This document shows positions 1-8,255 of a DNA stretch of 64,000 bases, piece after piece. Origin of the DNA: an uncultured Thalassotalea sp. (GTDB taxonomy: Bacteria > Pseudomonadota > Gammaproteobacteria > Enterobacterales > Alteromonadaceae); assembly GCA_947502355.1 (NCBI GenBank), contig CANMZP010000001.1, positions 124,001 through 188,000 on the forward strand. Reading direction: 5' to 3'. A program made the position numbers and the translations under genes. The notes beneath the pieces are model-generated. The model ran no database searches, was not told where the DNA came from, and worked only from the letters and a program-made list of their open reading frames with translations. Each line of letters opens with the position of its first letter. Within the stretch, counting starts at the first letter, position 1.

Positions 1-345
1 TTCAACCGACACCATTAAAATTTTGATTTGCCCCATTCGAACTTGCTGCATAATGTGCTGCGTTTGATCGCGTGTTTGCATCGAATCAATACTGGCTGCT
101 GGGATGCCTTTATCCGCTAAAAAGGCCAACTGATCCTGCATTAGCGCCAGCAAAGGCGAAATAACCAAGGTTAAGTTGGGCAATGCAATAGCGGGTAATT
201 GGTAACAAAGCGACTTACCCGATCCGGTCGGGAAAATAGCCGCGGCGCTCTGTCCTGCTAAAATGGTATCAATAACCTGTTGCTGGCCACCACGAAATTG
301 GTCAAAACCGAAATGTTGTTGTAGCAATTGTTGCGATAAAGTCAT
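1..345 (-). CDS. RecQ-family ATP-dependent DNA helicase, N-terminal part (cut by window edge)
   Basis: The minus strand from an ATG at 345 stays open to the window edge, giving 115 codons. A Walker A motif PTGSGKS lies near residues 39-45, followed by the Q-L-P and ISPLLALMQDQ stretch (motif Ia) typical of RecQ-type superfamily 2 helicases. The N-terminal Q-rich stretch ending FRGGQQQVID resembles the RecQ Q-motif (FR..Q). The family unwinds DNA 3'-5' in repair and recombination. The DEAH box, the zinc-binding region and any HRDC domain lie outside the window, so RecQ proper cannot be separated from a RecQ-like paralogue. Confidence 0.85.
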   Translation of the reverse strand, partial: MTLSQQLLQQHFGFDQFRGGQQQVIDTILAGQSAAAIFPTGSGKSLCYQLPAIALPNLTLVISPLLALMQDQLAFLADKGIPAASIDSMQTRDQTQHIMQQVRMGQIKILMVSVE

Positions 346-535
346 CCGTCTTCCTGTAGTTATCCTTAACATGGACTAAATAGTATGTGTTAAGGGTTGC
401 TTTTATGCCAACGCTTTCTTTGTTATTGCGCAAAGCAAGCCTATTTATTAAGCGTCTTAATTGTGGTGCTTTGCAGTTGTTTCATTAGACCGGCAAGCGT
501 ATCATAGTTCGATTAAAAACAATAAGTAGCATCCC

Positions 536-1114
536 ATGATAAACATCATTTCACCTGAGAATTTTACCACCAGCTTATGGAAAAACGGAAAAGGCAAAAC
601 CACCGAACTGGCAATAAGTGATAACAGCAGTATAGCTAAATTCATTTATCGATTAAGCATTGCCGATGTCAGTGAAGACGGTATGTTTTCGAACTTTTGT
701 GGCTTAACAAGAAAATTGATTTTATTAGAAGGTGAAGGCATTACATTAACGCACAATGACACGACCATAGACAGCTTAATGAAGCCTTTAAATTATGCCT
801 GCTTTGACGGTGGTTACCAAACGTATGGCCAGCTCAAAAATGGTCCTATCGTTGATTTTAATTTAATGTACGACCCAAAGGTGTACCGTAATAAATTGCA
901 AACCTACCTTTCACCTATCAATGAGGTCGTGCCGAAGGCGCAATTATGCTTTATTTTTTCAGCCAACAAACCTTTAACGCTAACCAAAACCAGCGATAAA
1001 ACCACACAAACCATTCCGGCAAATCATTTGCTAAAACTCACCGATGTCATTGAAAATCAATATAGATTACAAGCTGAGCAAGTGATCATTATTCAGCTAG
1101 ACAAACGAAAATGA
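536..1114 (+). CDS. HutD/Ves family cupin-like protein
   Basis: A 192-residue protein. The signature WKNGKGKTTEL at residues 15-25 is the HutD/Ves family motif W+NG-G-T-E near the N-terminus, followed by the F-RLSIADV-EDG-FS block. Family members are bicupin-like proteins; HutD sits in histidine-utilisation operons and Ves is a cold-related protein of E. coli. Their biochemical role is not settled. There are no hut genes here, so a histidine link is not supported. The residue between the two glycines is Lys19, where many homologues have Gly. The gene stands alone and converges with the haemoglobin gene. Confidence 0.8.
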   Translation: MINIISPENFTTSLWKNGKGKTTELAISDNSSIAKFIYRLSIADVSEDGMFSNFCGLTRKLILLEGEGITLTHNDTTIDSLMKPLNYACFDGGYQTYGQLKNGPIVDFNLMYDPKVYRNKLQTYLSPINEVVPKAQLCFIFSANKPLTLTKTSDKTTQTIPANHLLKLTDVIENQYRLQAEQVIIIQLDKRK

Positions 1115-1139
1115 CATGCCTGATCATAAACAGTTCGCG

Positions 1140-1523
1140 TTAAGACTTGCTCACAATAGCGGACTCTAAACTCGATACCATGGCAACAATCTCACCGGCC
1201 TCTTGCTCAGGTACTTGCAATGCGTGTAATGTTGCCGCGGCATGCGTAAAAAAGACTTGCCAGTCAGACGGGCTTATGTGCATCCCCTGATGCGCTATTT
1301 TCATATCCCGACCAGTGTACTTTTGTGGACCGCCCATTTGCGCACAAAGAAACTCTATAAGTAAATGTTTTGCTCTGTCTGTTCTCTTTTCACCCACATT
1401 GGCCCAATAATGGCCAAGTTGTGGATCCGCGTATAGCCTAGCCAGTAAGTTTTCAACAAAGCCGGTAATGCCATCATAGCCGCCTAATCGTTGATAAAGG
1501 GAATTGTTTTCTGTCATTTTCAT
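1140..1523 (-). CDS. Truncated haemoglobin, group 1-like
   Basis: A 127-residue protein of the 2-on-2 globin family. It has the Y-RLGGYDGI start, the FLCAQMGGP-KYTGRDM segment at about 58-74 and the proximal histidine His78 in AHQGMHIS. The length and the GGP-YTGRDM-H pattern fit group 1 (TrHbN) better than group 2. Such globins bind O2 or NO and often support NO dioxygenation. The presence of an H-NOX sensor 2 kb away makes NO chemistry plausible but this is only proximity. An in-frame ATG two codons downstream is an alternative start. Confidence 0.88.
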   Translation of the reverse strand: MKMTENNSLYQRLGGYDGITGFVENLLARLYADPQLGHYWANVGEKRTDRAKHLLIEFLCAQMGGPQKYTGRDMKIAHQGMHISPSDWQVFFTHAAATLHALQVPEQEAGEIVAMVSSLESAIVSKS

Positions 1524-1636
1524 TATCTTGTTGAAAAGTCATTGGTTTAGTATGCCTGTCTTAAAAAAATTGACAAGCGAACCGAGCATTTTTCCTTTAT
1601 GATAGAAACATCATCGTAATAATTGAGTTAAAACCT

Positions 1637-2113
1637 ATGGAACAAAATCAACGAGAATTAACGCTGCGCTTTCTGGCGGAACCACAAGATGTCAACTTTG
1701 GCGGTAAAGTACACGGTGGCGCGGTAATGAAATGGATTGATTTGGCCGCTTATGCTTGTTCAGCCGGTTGGAGTAGTCGCTATTGTGTTACCGCGTATGC
1801 TGGTGGCATTCGATTTGTTGCCCCAATACATGTCGGTAATTTGGTGGAAGTTGCCGCAAAAGTGATTTACACCGGTAATTCCTCAATGCATATTGCACTC
1901 GAAGTAAGTGCTTGTGATCCAAAATCAATGAACCGCCGCTTGACCACCCATTGTATTGTCATTATGGTGGCCGTTGATGAGTCTGGCCAGCCGGTAAAAA
2001 TACCGCAATGGGTCCCACAAACGGACGAAGATAAAAAACAACATGCCACGGCTAAAAAGCTTATGGATATGCGCAAACAAATTAGCGAAGAAATGCAAAT
2101 TTTTACCGGCTAA
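1637..2113 (+). CDS. Hotdog-fold acyl-CoA thioesterase (YciA/BACH-like)
   Basis: A 158-residue single-hotdog protein. The active-site helix reads NFGGKVHGGAVMKWID (residues 20-35), with the HGG and the Asp that are typical of acyl-CoA thioesterases of the YciA/ACOT type. It also has the Y-GGIRFVAPIHVG strand. It should hydrolyse acyl-CoA to free acid and CoA in the cytoplasm; chain-length preference cannot be read from the sequence. The C-terminal tail is charged and probably helical. The gene is divergent from the haemoglobin gene, with about 110 bp between them. Confidence 0.85.
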   Translation: MEQNQRELTLRFLAEPQDVNFGGKVHGGAVMKWIDLAAYACSAGWSSRYCVTAYAGGIRFVAPIHVGNLVEVAAKVIYTGNSSMHIALEVSACDPKSMNRRLTTHCIVIMVAVDESGQPVKIPQWVPQTDEDKKQHATAKKLMDMRKQISEEMQIFTG

Positions 2114-2154
2114 ACAACTCCCTTAGGGGCAAATATTACCGCAAGTTAGCCTGA

Positions 2155-2334
2155 TTATGGTTGTTTTTGGGGTGTTTCTATTTTTTCGGGAGAAGGTGCT
2201 TCCTCCTCTACCTCAGAGATGGTAACAGAAGTGCCGCCCATATTCTGCGCCCTAACTTTCAGTAATGCTTGTAATCTGAGCACGTGCATTTTAGCCCATC
2301 GGATGGCACACTTAAACCTATATCGGCTTCGCTG
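2155..2334 (-). other. Open alternative frame past the SWIM gene stop (possible displaced C-terminus)
   Basis: Just past the stop of the SWIM gene, a different minus-strand frame is open over 59 codons and ends at 2155. From its internal ATG (2289) it reads MHVLRLQALLKVRAQNMGG and continues into an acidic, Pro-rich tail of about 25 residues. Its composition looks like a real protein C-terminus. It overlaps the last codons of the SWIM gene in another frame, as expected if a frameshift or deletion has displaced the original end. A chance open frame is the alternative. Confidence 0.3.
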
Positions 2335-3113
2335 CTAAAATGTTTAAACAACCAAATACCTTTTTGTTCTATATTCCAGTTGACGTTGCGAAGAGCCGTA
2401 TCAAAGGCCCGTTTTATTTCCGATTCTAAGCCAAACCGTGCACCATAAGAGTCATCAACTTTCGCCATGACCAAATTAAAGCGTTCAAGAAATATTTCTA
2501 AAAATAGTATTTGTTTATCAAAGGGAAAAGCTTCGATTAGCTCCAATATTAATTTGAAGGATGATTCAGCATTATTAAAATAGACCTCGACCTTATGATA
2601 TTCCCATAATTGCCGATTCGGTAATGCCTTAGTGATCAGCTTTTTAATGTCTTTATCTGCCGGGGGATTTAATGTGAACTGTGCTTTTAAAAGCAATTGT
2701 TGATATAGGCTATCTTCTTGAACCGCTAAGTTCATAATCATTTTTTCAAGGCTTGGTTTGGTTAACGTTGACAAATATTGACTGATTAATTGCTCATCAG
2801 CACTTAAATCAGAACCATCATTGGTGAGCTCTTGTGATTCGTTGCTGTGCTGGGCATTCACCGTTAGGCCCACAGCCACGCAATGTTTGCAAAAGTTGTT
2901 AGAAGAAAACGCCATACAATTACAAGAGCCTCGAACCACCTTATTATCAACAAGGCTTAACGAGGTAGAATAATGTTTAGTCCCTTTAACTCGGGCAAAA
3001 ACCTTCTCGGTAGTAACACTCATAATTGATACTTTATTAAGCAAACTCGGCTTTTCAGCCTTTGTAACCGCTGCGGTGCCAGCGCTGGACAGTAATAACT
3101 CAAGGTTTAGCAT
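2259..3113 (-). CDS. SWIM zinc-finger protein, possibly truncated
   Basis: A 284-residue protein. Residues 63-79 contain GSCNCMAFSSNNFCKHC, matching the SWIM zinc finger pattern CxC...CxH. The rest is helical and includes LTKPSLEKMIMNLA and an NPPADKDIKKLITKALPNR segment that I recall from larger SWIM-domain proteins of gammaproteobacteria. SWIM domains bind nucleic acid or protein; no specific function is known. The protein ends abruptly in KCTCSDYKHY, and a neighbouring frame stays open past the stop (see 2155-2334), so a frameshift or deletion may have shortened it. Confidence 0.65.
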   Translation of the reverse strand: MLNLELLLSSAGTAAVTKAEKPSLLNKVSIMSVTTEKVFARVKGTKHYSTSLSLVDNKVVRGSCNCMAFSSNNFCKHCVAVGLTVNAQHSNESQELTNDGSDLSADEQLISQYLSTLTKPSLEKMIMNLAVQEDSLYQQLLLKAQFTLNPPADKDIKKLITKALPNRQLWEYHKVEVYFNNAESSFKLILELIEAFPFDKQILFLEIFLERFNLVMAKVDDSYGARFGLESEIKRAFDTALRNVNWNIEQKGIWLFKHFSSEADIGLSVPSDGLKCTCSDYKHY

Positions 3114-3337
3114 GGACGAAAAGTTAACTCACAAATTAATAATGAAATACATTATATCTAATCACCTTAATTTTGACAGCGGAAACACTCCAATAAACCT
3201 CACTAACATAATGATAAACACAGACTTTCAAAAATTGAAGTTGGCACACAATTAACCTTATCTATTGAGCGTAAACACTGTTATATTTATTTTAGGAACA
3301 TCCATTAATAACGTTAAATAAGCTCAAGGTATAAATT

Positions 3338-3877
3338 ATGAAAGGCAGTGTTTTTCAGGGATTAAATGAATTTATTGAAACTGAATTTGGCTTAGCCATC
3401 TGGCAAGATATTTTAGATAATAATGATATTCCATCTGAAGGGGAATATTTAGCCAGTGACAATTACAGTGATGACGAATTAATTACCATTATTGTTGCCT
3501 TGAGTAAACTCACCGGCTTAACTCCTGAAGAGATACAACGACAATTTGGCGCGGTATTTTTTAACACTCTGTTCTCGATGATAAAAGAGCGAGTTGAAGA
3601 CATTGATAATTTGTTCGACTTTTTAAGAGCTGTCGACACCGTAATTCATGTTGAAGTTCAAAAGTCTGATCCTTTAGCTTACTTACCAAGTCTATTTTAC
3701 GATCAACCAAAACAACAAGAATTAATTATCAGATATTTATCTGTACGCAAGATGTGTTTCTTTGCCGAAGGACTTATTTTAGGTGCGGCAAAATACTATA
3801 AACAAGACATTAATATCTCACAAAACCAGTGCATGCATGACGGAGCGGACTGTTGCCTAATAAAAATAACAACATAA
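3338..3877 (+). CDS. H-NOX haem nitric oxide sensor
   Basis: A 179-residue protein that starts MKGSVFQGLNEFIE and has EFGL-IW in the first helix. The proximal haem ligand is His104 in the VIHVEVQKSDP context, and the haem propionate-binding YxSxR motif is Y133-L-S-V-R137. Cys140 and a C-terminal cluster (Cys165, His167, Cys172, Cys173) resemble the conserved Cys/His zinc site of proteobacterial H-NOX proteins. Family members bind NO at ferrous haem and inhibit a partner histidine kinase. The 3' end overlaps the kinase gene, which supports co-translation. Confidence 0.93.
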   Translation: MKGSVFQGLNEFIETEFGLAIWQDILDNNDIPSEGEYLASDNYSDDELITIIVALSKLTGLTPEEIQRQFGAVFFNTLFSMIKERVEDIDNLFDFLRAVDTVIHVEVQKSDPLAYLPSLFYDQPKQQELIIRYLSVRKMCFFAEGLILGAAKYYKQDINISQNQCMHDGADCCLIKITT

Positions 3878-5322
3878 CCACCGAACAAGAAATACAGCTT
3901 TTAACAAAAGCATTGCAACGCCAGCGCAATGTTAATAAAAAACTTCAAGAGCGTATTTCAGCAAAAGAGAATGTTAATTATAACAATCAGAAAGAGCTTA
4001 TTGATGCGCTTTCTGAGGCAAAGTCTCGACAAAATCAACTTGAGTTACTGTCTTACATTGCCAATGATTTAAATGAAACCAGTAATTTACTGCAGTTTTT
4101 CAAATGTTTTATCGAACAAATAAACAAATTAGTTATGCCTTGTGATGCACTTATTTTTCATAAAAATCCCAATAAAAATTTAACCTTAGAGCATTTTCAA
4201 GGCAAAGAATTACACTGGTCAACAACTGAATCAAAATTAACAAAACTTACCGCATTTGATTTTTTATCTACATTAGAATGTAAACAATGGATCCGTTATA
4301 ACCAAGGTGAGCATTCTTGCCTAAAGGCAATTGAACAACAGTTACAAGCACCAATGTATTTAGTCTTACCGTTTATCAAATACCATGATTCGTCACCGAT
4401 AATATTATTAGGCATAGAACACTTTTGCTACGATGATGAGTTTAAAAACATGCTCGGTACGGTGGCAATGCAATTTGCTGAGCAGCTTCGTAAAAGACAA
4501 ACAAAAATACAGCTAGAACAAAATTACCAAACCCTGCAGCAAACCTTACGCGAACTCACTACAACCCAACAACAACTTCAACATAATGAAAAGCTTGCCG
4601 CATTAGGGGTACTATCTGCAGGTGTTGCCCATGAAATTAATAATCCCATGGCGTATTTACGCAGCAACTTAGAAACCTTAACCGAATATACCGATATTTA
4701 TGAGCGGGCGTTAGAGGCTAATGTCGATAAAAAATATCAAGATGAAGATTTAGATTTTGCCCGAAATGATATGACTCCTCTGTTAAGCTCTTGTGTGGAA
4801 GGTATCGAGCGGATCAGCGACATTGTAAAAAGTTTAAAAGCATTCTCTAAACGTGAAGATGAAAATTTTAGCCCTGTCAATATTCACCAGGTCATTGAAA
4901 AATCATTACTTATTGTTAAAAACAAATTTAGTAAACATCATCAAATAGAAGTTAACTTCTGTAAAAAAGCGCCAATCGCTCTTGGTGATTTCGGTCAATT
5001 ACAGCAGGTGTTTGTCAATTTATTTATCAATGCTATCCACGCAATGGTAAAGCAGGGGCAATTAACCATTCATACTTCGATTGCCCAACAGCAGATACAG
5101 ATTCAAATTTGTGATACCGGAATTGGGATGGACATAGACACCTTAAAGCATTTGTTTGACCCATTTTTTACCACTAAAAACGACTCAGACCAAGATGGTA
5201 CAGGGTTGGGCTTATCAGTTTCGTATGCAATATTGCAAAAACATAATGCCAAAGTTGATGTCACTTCCAAGCTAAACCAAGGCAGTACGTTTATGATCAC
5301 CCTGCCGAGATACCAATTATAG
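3853..5322 (+). CDS. hnoK: H-NOX-associated sensor histidine kinase (HnoK-like)
   Basis: A 489-residue kinase starting at TTG 3853. A GGAG at 3842-3845 lies 7 nt upstream and no nearby in-frame ATG competes. An N-terminal coiled coil (about 10-60) is followed by a GAF-like region (about 62-215). The phosphoacceptor is His260 in GVAHEINNPMAY, and the ATPase domain has the N-box (385-398), G1 DTGIGMD (421-427), F-box FDPFFTT and G2 GTGLGLS. It has no membrane segment, so it is cytosolic like H-NOX. It overlaps the H-NOX gene by 25 nt. No dedicated receiver gene follows; the nearest response regulator is the sigma-54 activator at 8256-9908. Confidence 0.9.
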   Translation: MPNKNNNITTEQEIQLLTKALQRQRNVNKKLQERISAKENVNYNNQKELIDALSEAKSRQNQLELLSYIANDLNETSNLLQFFKCFIEQINKLVMPCDALIFHKNPNKNLTLEHFQGKELHWSTTESKLTKLTAFDFLSTLECKQWIRYNQGEHSCLKAIEQQLQAPMYLVLPFIKYHDSSPIILLGIEHFCYDDEFKNMLGTVAMQFAEQLRKRQTKIQLEQNYQTLQQTLRELTTTQQQLQHNEKLAALGVLSAGVAHEINNPMAYLRSNLETLTEYTDIYERALEANVDKKYQDEDLDFARNDMTPLLSSCVEGIERISDIVKSLKAFSKREDENFSPVNIHQVIEKSLLIVKNKFSKHHQIEVNFCKKAPIALGDFGQLQQVFVNLFINAIHAMVKQGQLTIHTSIAQQQIQIQICDTGIGMDIDTLKHLFDPFFTTKNDSDQDGTGLGLSVSYAILQKHNAKVDVTSKLNQGSTFMITLPRYQL

Positions 5323-5440
5323 ATGCCTCCCAAATAACGTTGTCTTCCATATAAAGTTATCTCCGAAATAAAGTTGTCCCTGTCATATATAGATACTAGT
5401 CCTGAATAGTTGCCTAGAATATGTTCAGAACACTGTATAT

Positions 5441-6577
5441 CTAATGTGGATATATCTGAGAAAAGCGTTGCACACTGTTCATCGCCAATTGCTCTGCTTT
5501 TTTATACACTTTACTCGGTAATAGATTAATTAAAACCGCACAAAGCAATGTATTTAGCGTTCGTGCTGGCTCTTCTAATAAAACCCGCTTGTCTGTGTTG
5601 ATAGCTTTAGTTATGTAAAACCAGGCTTGTTTATGATCACTTGCTTGAATTGAACGGCGGGCAAAGTATCGATATTGATAAGCTTTCGCAAGTTGATAAT
5701 AGTTTTTGAAAAACTCGTTATGCTGCTTTTTATTAAAGGCCATCGCTGTTTTCCAACTTGAAAATTGGGCAGGCAAATTACTTGATAAACCATTGGCGTT
5801 AACTCGATAATACGTTAACGGTTGCGCTATCCCCTCAAATTTCCATTGGCTATTTAAACAAATACGCAGCCAAAACTCGATATCTTCCGATTGACGTAGC
5901 TGCTCATTAAAATATTCTATCCGGTTAGCTTTTATGTTGCGGTTGTTGCTGTTAGTGTTGCCATTGAAATCACTATTGTGGTTGGTTTGAATATCGCTAC
6001 CGCTGTTAGATATACTCTGTACATAATCGATAAGCATGGCTTTACGGATCACCGGAGCAGAGCCATTTCCTATTGGGTTACGGGTTAGAATATGCTTATC
6101 AGTAATGTTGGTCAATTTAGGAAATTGCCCTACTCCCATAAGGTTATCATCATCATCAACAAACAACGATGGACAATAACTGATACCAACATTTTGCTGT
6201 TTGTCTAAATGCGCTGCGTGCAGTGCCAATTTATCTTTGTGCCAAAAGTCATCGGAATCAAGTAAAGCAATGTATTGGCCTTGCGCCAGATTAATGCCGG
6301 TATTTCGGGCGCCAGCTAGGCCGCGGTTTTCCTGCACAACTAAGCTGATTCGTGGATCATCGAAGCTCGCTAATATCTCTAAGGTATTATCTGTGCAACC
6401 ATCATCAACACAGATCACCTCAAAATCAGTAAACGATTGCGACAATACCGAACTGATACAACGCTCGATGTATTTACCCACGTTATACATAGGGATCACC
6501 ACCGATACTTGTGGCTTATTATGCCTAGCATTTAACAGTGAAAGAGTTGCATTAGGTTGATTGGTATAAGTATTCAT
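5441..6577 (-). CDS. Family 2 glycosyltransferase (EPS locus)
   Basis: A 378-residue GT-A enzyme. The N-terminal domain reads VSVVIPMYNVGKYIERCISSV, VICVDDGCTDNT and ALLDSDDFW; the last contains the metal-binding acidic cluster of family 2 transferases. It probably adds one sugar to the lipid-linked repeat unit at the cytoplasmic membrane face; donor and acceptor are not predictable. An Asn-rich insertion (about 195-215, NSGSDIQTNHNSDFNGNTNS) breaks the family pattern. It lies 70 bp downstream of the flippase gene and is likely co-transcribed with it from the sigma-54 promoter near 7950. It converges with the H-NOX kinase gene. Confidence 0.88.
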   Translation of the reverse strand: MNTYTNQPNATLSLLNARHNKPQVSVVIPMYNVGKYIERCISSVLSQSFTDFEVICVDDGCTDNTLEILASFDDPRISLVVQENRGLAGARNTGINLAQGQYIALLDSDDFWHKDKLALHAAHLDKQQNVGISYCPSLFVDDDDNLMGVGQFPKLTNITDKHILTRNPIGNGSAPVIRKAMLIDYVQSISNSGSDIQTNHNSDFNGNTNSNNRNIKANRIEYFNEQLRQSEDIEFWLRICLNSQWKFEGIAQPLTYYRVNANGLSSNLPAQFSSWKTAMAFNKKQHNEFFKNYYQLAKAYQYRYFARRSIQASDHKQAWFYITKAINTDKRVLLEEPARTLNTLLCAVLINLLPSKVYKKAEQLAMNSVQRFSQIYPH

Positions 6578-6647
6578 AACAAACCTCAGTAAATAGAATA
6601 AGTTAAGTTAAATTGAGCTAAATTGAATTAAAGAGTCATGATTCCAG

Positions 6648-7910
6648 TTATCGATTCATCGATAATGAAGGTTTCAATTGCAACGCTTGTATTGGCATAA
6701 ACACCAATAGGTTAGCGACTGACAAACACAACATTGCCCAAGCGAAAGCAAAAATATCACTCGGTTGATAACAAAATAAAACCACGGTATTTAACAGTAA
6801 GATAAATAGGCGGATCTGACTTTCATTCATGTATCGACCAACCGCGCGAAGCATCGAACATTTAACATCAATAAACAGTGCCGCACAGGCTGATAAACAC
6901 AAAAGACTGACCACAGGGATCGCTTGTGTCCAACTTGAATCAAATAGCCATGGGATGTAGAGGTAACTTGCTGCAGCTTGCATGATGAATGCGCTAGACA
7001 CCCCTAATGTTAACCAATACAAACCTTTATATTTTTGGGCGAGAATATGTTCACGGTGGTAGGTGCATAACAATGGAAATAAGGCATTATTAAACGCACC
7101 ATTTAACGAAAGGCTTAAGCCTATCCCCGCACTTTTGGCAAAGGTATATAAACCAAAAGATTCTGGTGACAGTAACTTCGCGGCAAAAAACACATCAAGA
7201 TGTTGCTGTACTGCTTTAGCTGATTCAGCAAAAATCATTTTCGATGACGAACTAAATAACTTCTTGATCACAGCCCAATCAAATCCAATACCAAAATCTT
7301 GAATTGGTGCAAACCGAAACAAAAGATACCAGGCGATAGCAAAGATAATTTTACCGTAGGCAATGGCCATAACATCTTTGCTCAGGTAAACCATTAAGGC
7401 GATACTCAGGTTTTCAATTAATAAGCACACACCATTACAAACCCCAACATAAGCCATCTTATTACTGCGATGTAATAAAAACACCTTCACACTGACCATA
7501 GGAAATAACAGATAGCTAAAGGCCATTATTGTTAGCAACTGACCGACTTTCTCATTATCAAAAAAGTGGGCTGAAATACTTGCCATTACCAGTTGCAACA
7601 ACATCAAACTGCCGCACATCAACCACTGCAACGACATTGCATTTTGAGCAATACTTGTTAACTCTTTTTCAGCACATTGGATAACTTGAGTACCCGTACC
7701 AGAGCGAAGCAACAAACGTAAAATGTCATGACAAGCAAGTGCAAGCATGCCACTGCCATAAACAGTTGGAGACAAATTAGCCGCCAACACAACGATGGTT
7801 AATAATCTAGAGCCTTTACCAAGCACCTCTGAGCTTAATAACCACATAGAATTTTTTACTAAACTTGAAAAGTTAGTTTGATAATGGCTTATAACACGAC
7901 TGACATTCAT
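6648..7910 (-). CDS. Polysaccharide flippase, Wzx/MOP family
   Basis: A 420-residue, very hydrophobic protein with about a dozen predicted membrane segments. The N-terminus carries the WLLSSEVLGKGSRLLTIVVLA helix region seen in O-antigen and EPS flippases of the MOP superfamily, and the central part has the AKSAGIGLSLSLNGAFNNALFP region. It should flip the undecaprenyl-linked repeat unit to the periplasm for the polymerase encoded at 18884. The upstream region carries a sigma-54 promoter match (7950-7964) and a palindrome (8095-8121). Specificity cannot be deduced. Confidence 0.85.
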   Translation of the reverse strand: MNVSRVISHYQTNFSSLVKNSMWLLSSEVLGKGSRLLTIVVLAANLSPTVYGSGMLALACHDILRLLLRSGTGTQVIQCAEKELTSIAQNAMSLQWLMCGSLMLLQLVMASISAHFFDNEKVGQLLTIMAFSYLLFPMVSVKVFLLHRSNKMAYVGVCNGVCLLIENLSIALMVYLSKDVMAIAYGKIIFAIAWYLLFRFAPIQDFGIGFDWAVIKKLFSSSSKMIFAESAKAVQQHLDVFFAAKLLSPESFGLYTFAKSAGIGLSLSLNGAFNNALFPLLCTYHREHILAQKYKGLYWLTLGVSSAFIMQAAASYLYIPWLFDSSWTQAIPVVSLLCLSACAALFIDVKCSMLRAVGRYMNESQIRLFILLLNTVVLFCYQPSDIFAFAWAMLCLSVANLLVFMPIQALQLKPSLSMNR

Positions 7911-7948
7911 ATTTACATTACATCCAACAAAGGGGTCATGTTATGTAA

Positions 7949-7965
7949 TGCAAGATAGTAACCAA
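7949..7965 (-). promoter_or_regulatory. Sigma-54 promoter match upstream of the flippase operon
   Basis: Read on the minus strand the site is TTGG-TTACTATC-TTGCA. The GG and GC doublets are 12 bp apart, as in the -24/-12 consensus TTGGCACG-N4-TTGCW. It lies about 40 bp upstream of the flippase ATG (7910), so transcription would begin near 7937. Similar sites precede five other units of this locus. Confidence 0.65.
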
Positions 7966-8090
7966 TATGACAACGCCCTAAAAACAAAATCATATTCATA
8001 TGATTTTATTATGTTTTATTGCAAAAACAGGTAAGAGAATACGATCAGTTATTGGAGATAAAATAATTAATAGAAAAGAATCAACCGTTC

Positions 8091-8121
8091 AAAAAATCGT
8101 TTTGCAAAATGCAAAACGATT
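8091..8121 (-). promoter_or_regulatory. Perfect palindrome: candidate activator site and/or terminator of the regulator gene
   Basis: AATCGTTTTGCA and TGCAAAACGATT flank three A residues, giving a perfect inverted repeat. On the minus strand the hairpin is followed by a run of six T, so it could terminate the regulator gene ending at 8256. It also contains TTTTGCAAAATGCAAAA, close to the repeated ATTTTGCAAAAT motif of this locus, and lies about 145 bp upstream of the flippase sigma-54 promoter, a usual distance for an enhancer. Both roles are possible. The rest of 7911-8255 is AT-rich, with an imperfect repeat at about 8160-8250. Confidence 0.5.
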
Positions 8122-8159
8122 AGATTAACGAAAGATTATGCGCAAGACGAAGGACTTTT

Positions 8160-8252
8160 AAGTAGTATGAGTTAAGTTGTATTAGCTGAACTGAATTAGT
8201 TAAGCTGTATTAGCTAAACTATATTAGTTAAGCTCTATTAACTGAGCTGTAC
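8160..8252. repeat. Imperfect short tandem repeat, about 15 bp period
   Basis: A run of variants of TTAGTTAAGCTGTATTAGCT (e.g. tgagttaagttgtatt, tagctgaactgaatt, tagttaagctctatt) fills the space between the regulator stop and the palindrome. The units are degenerate. No coding or hairpin role is evident. Confidence 0.6.
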
Positions 8253-8255
8253 TAG

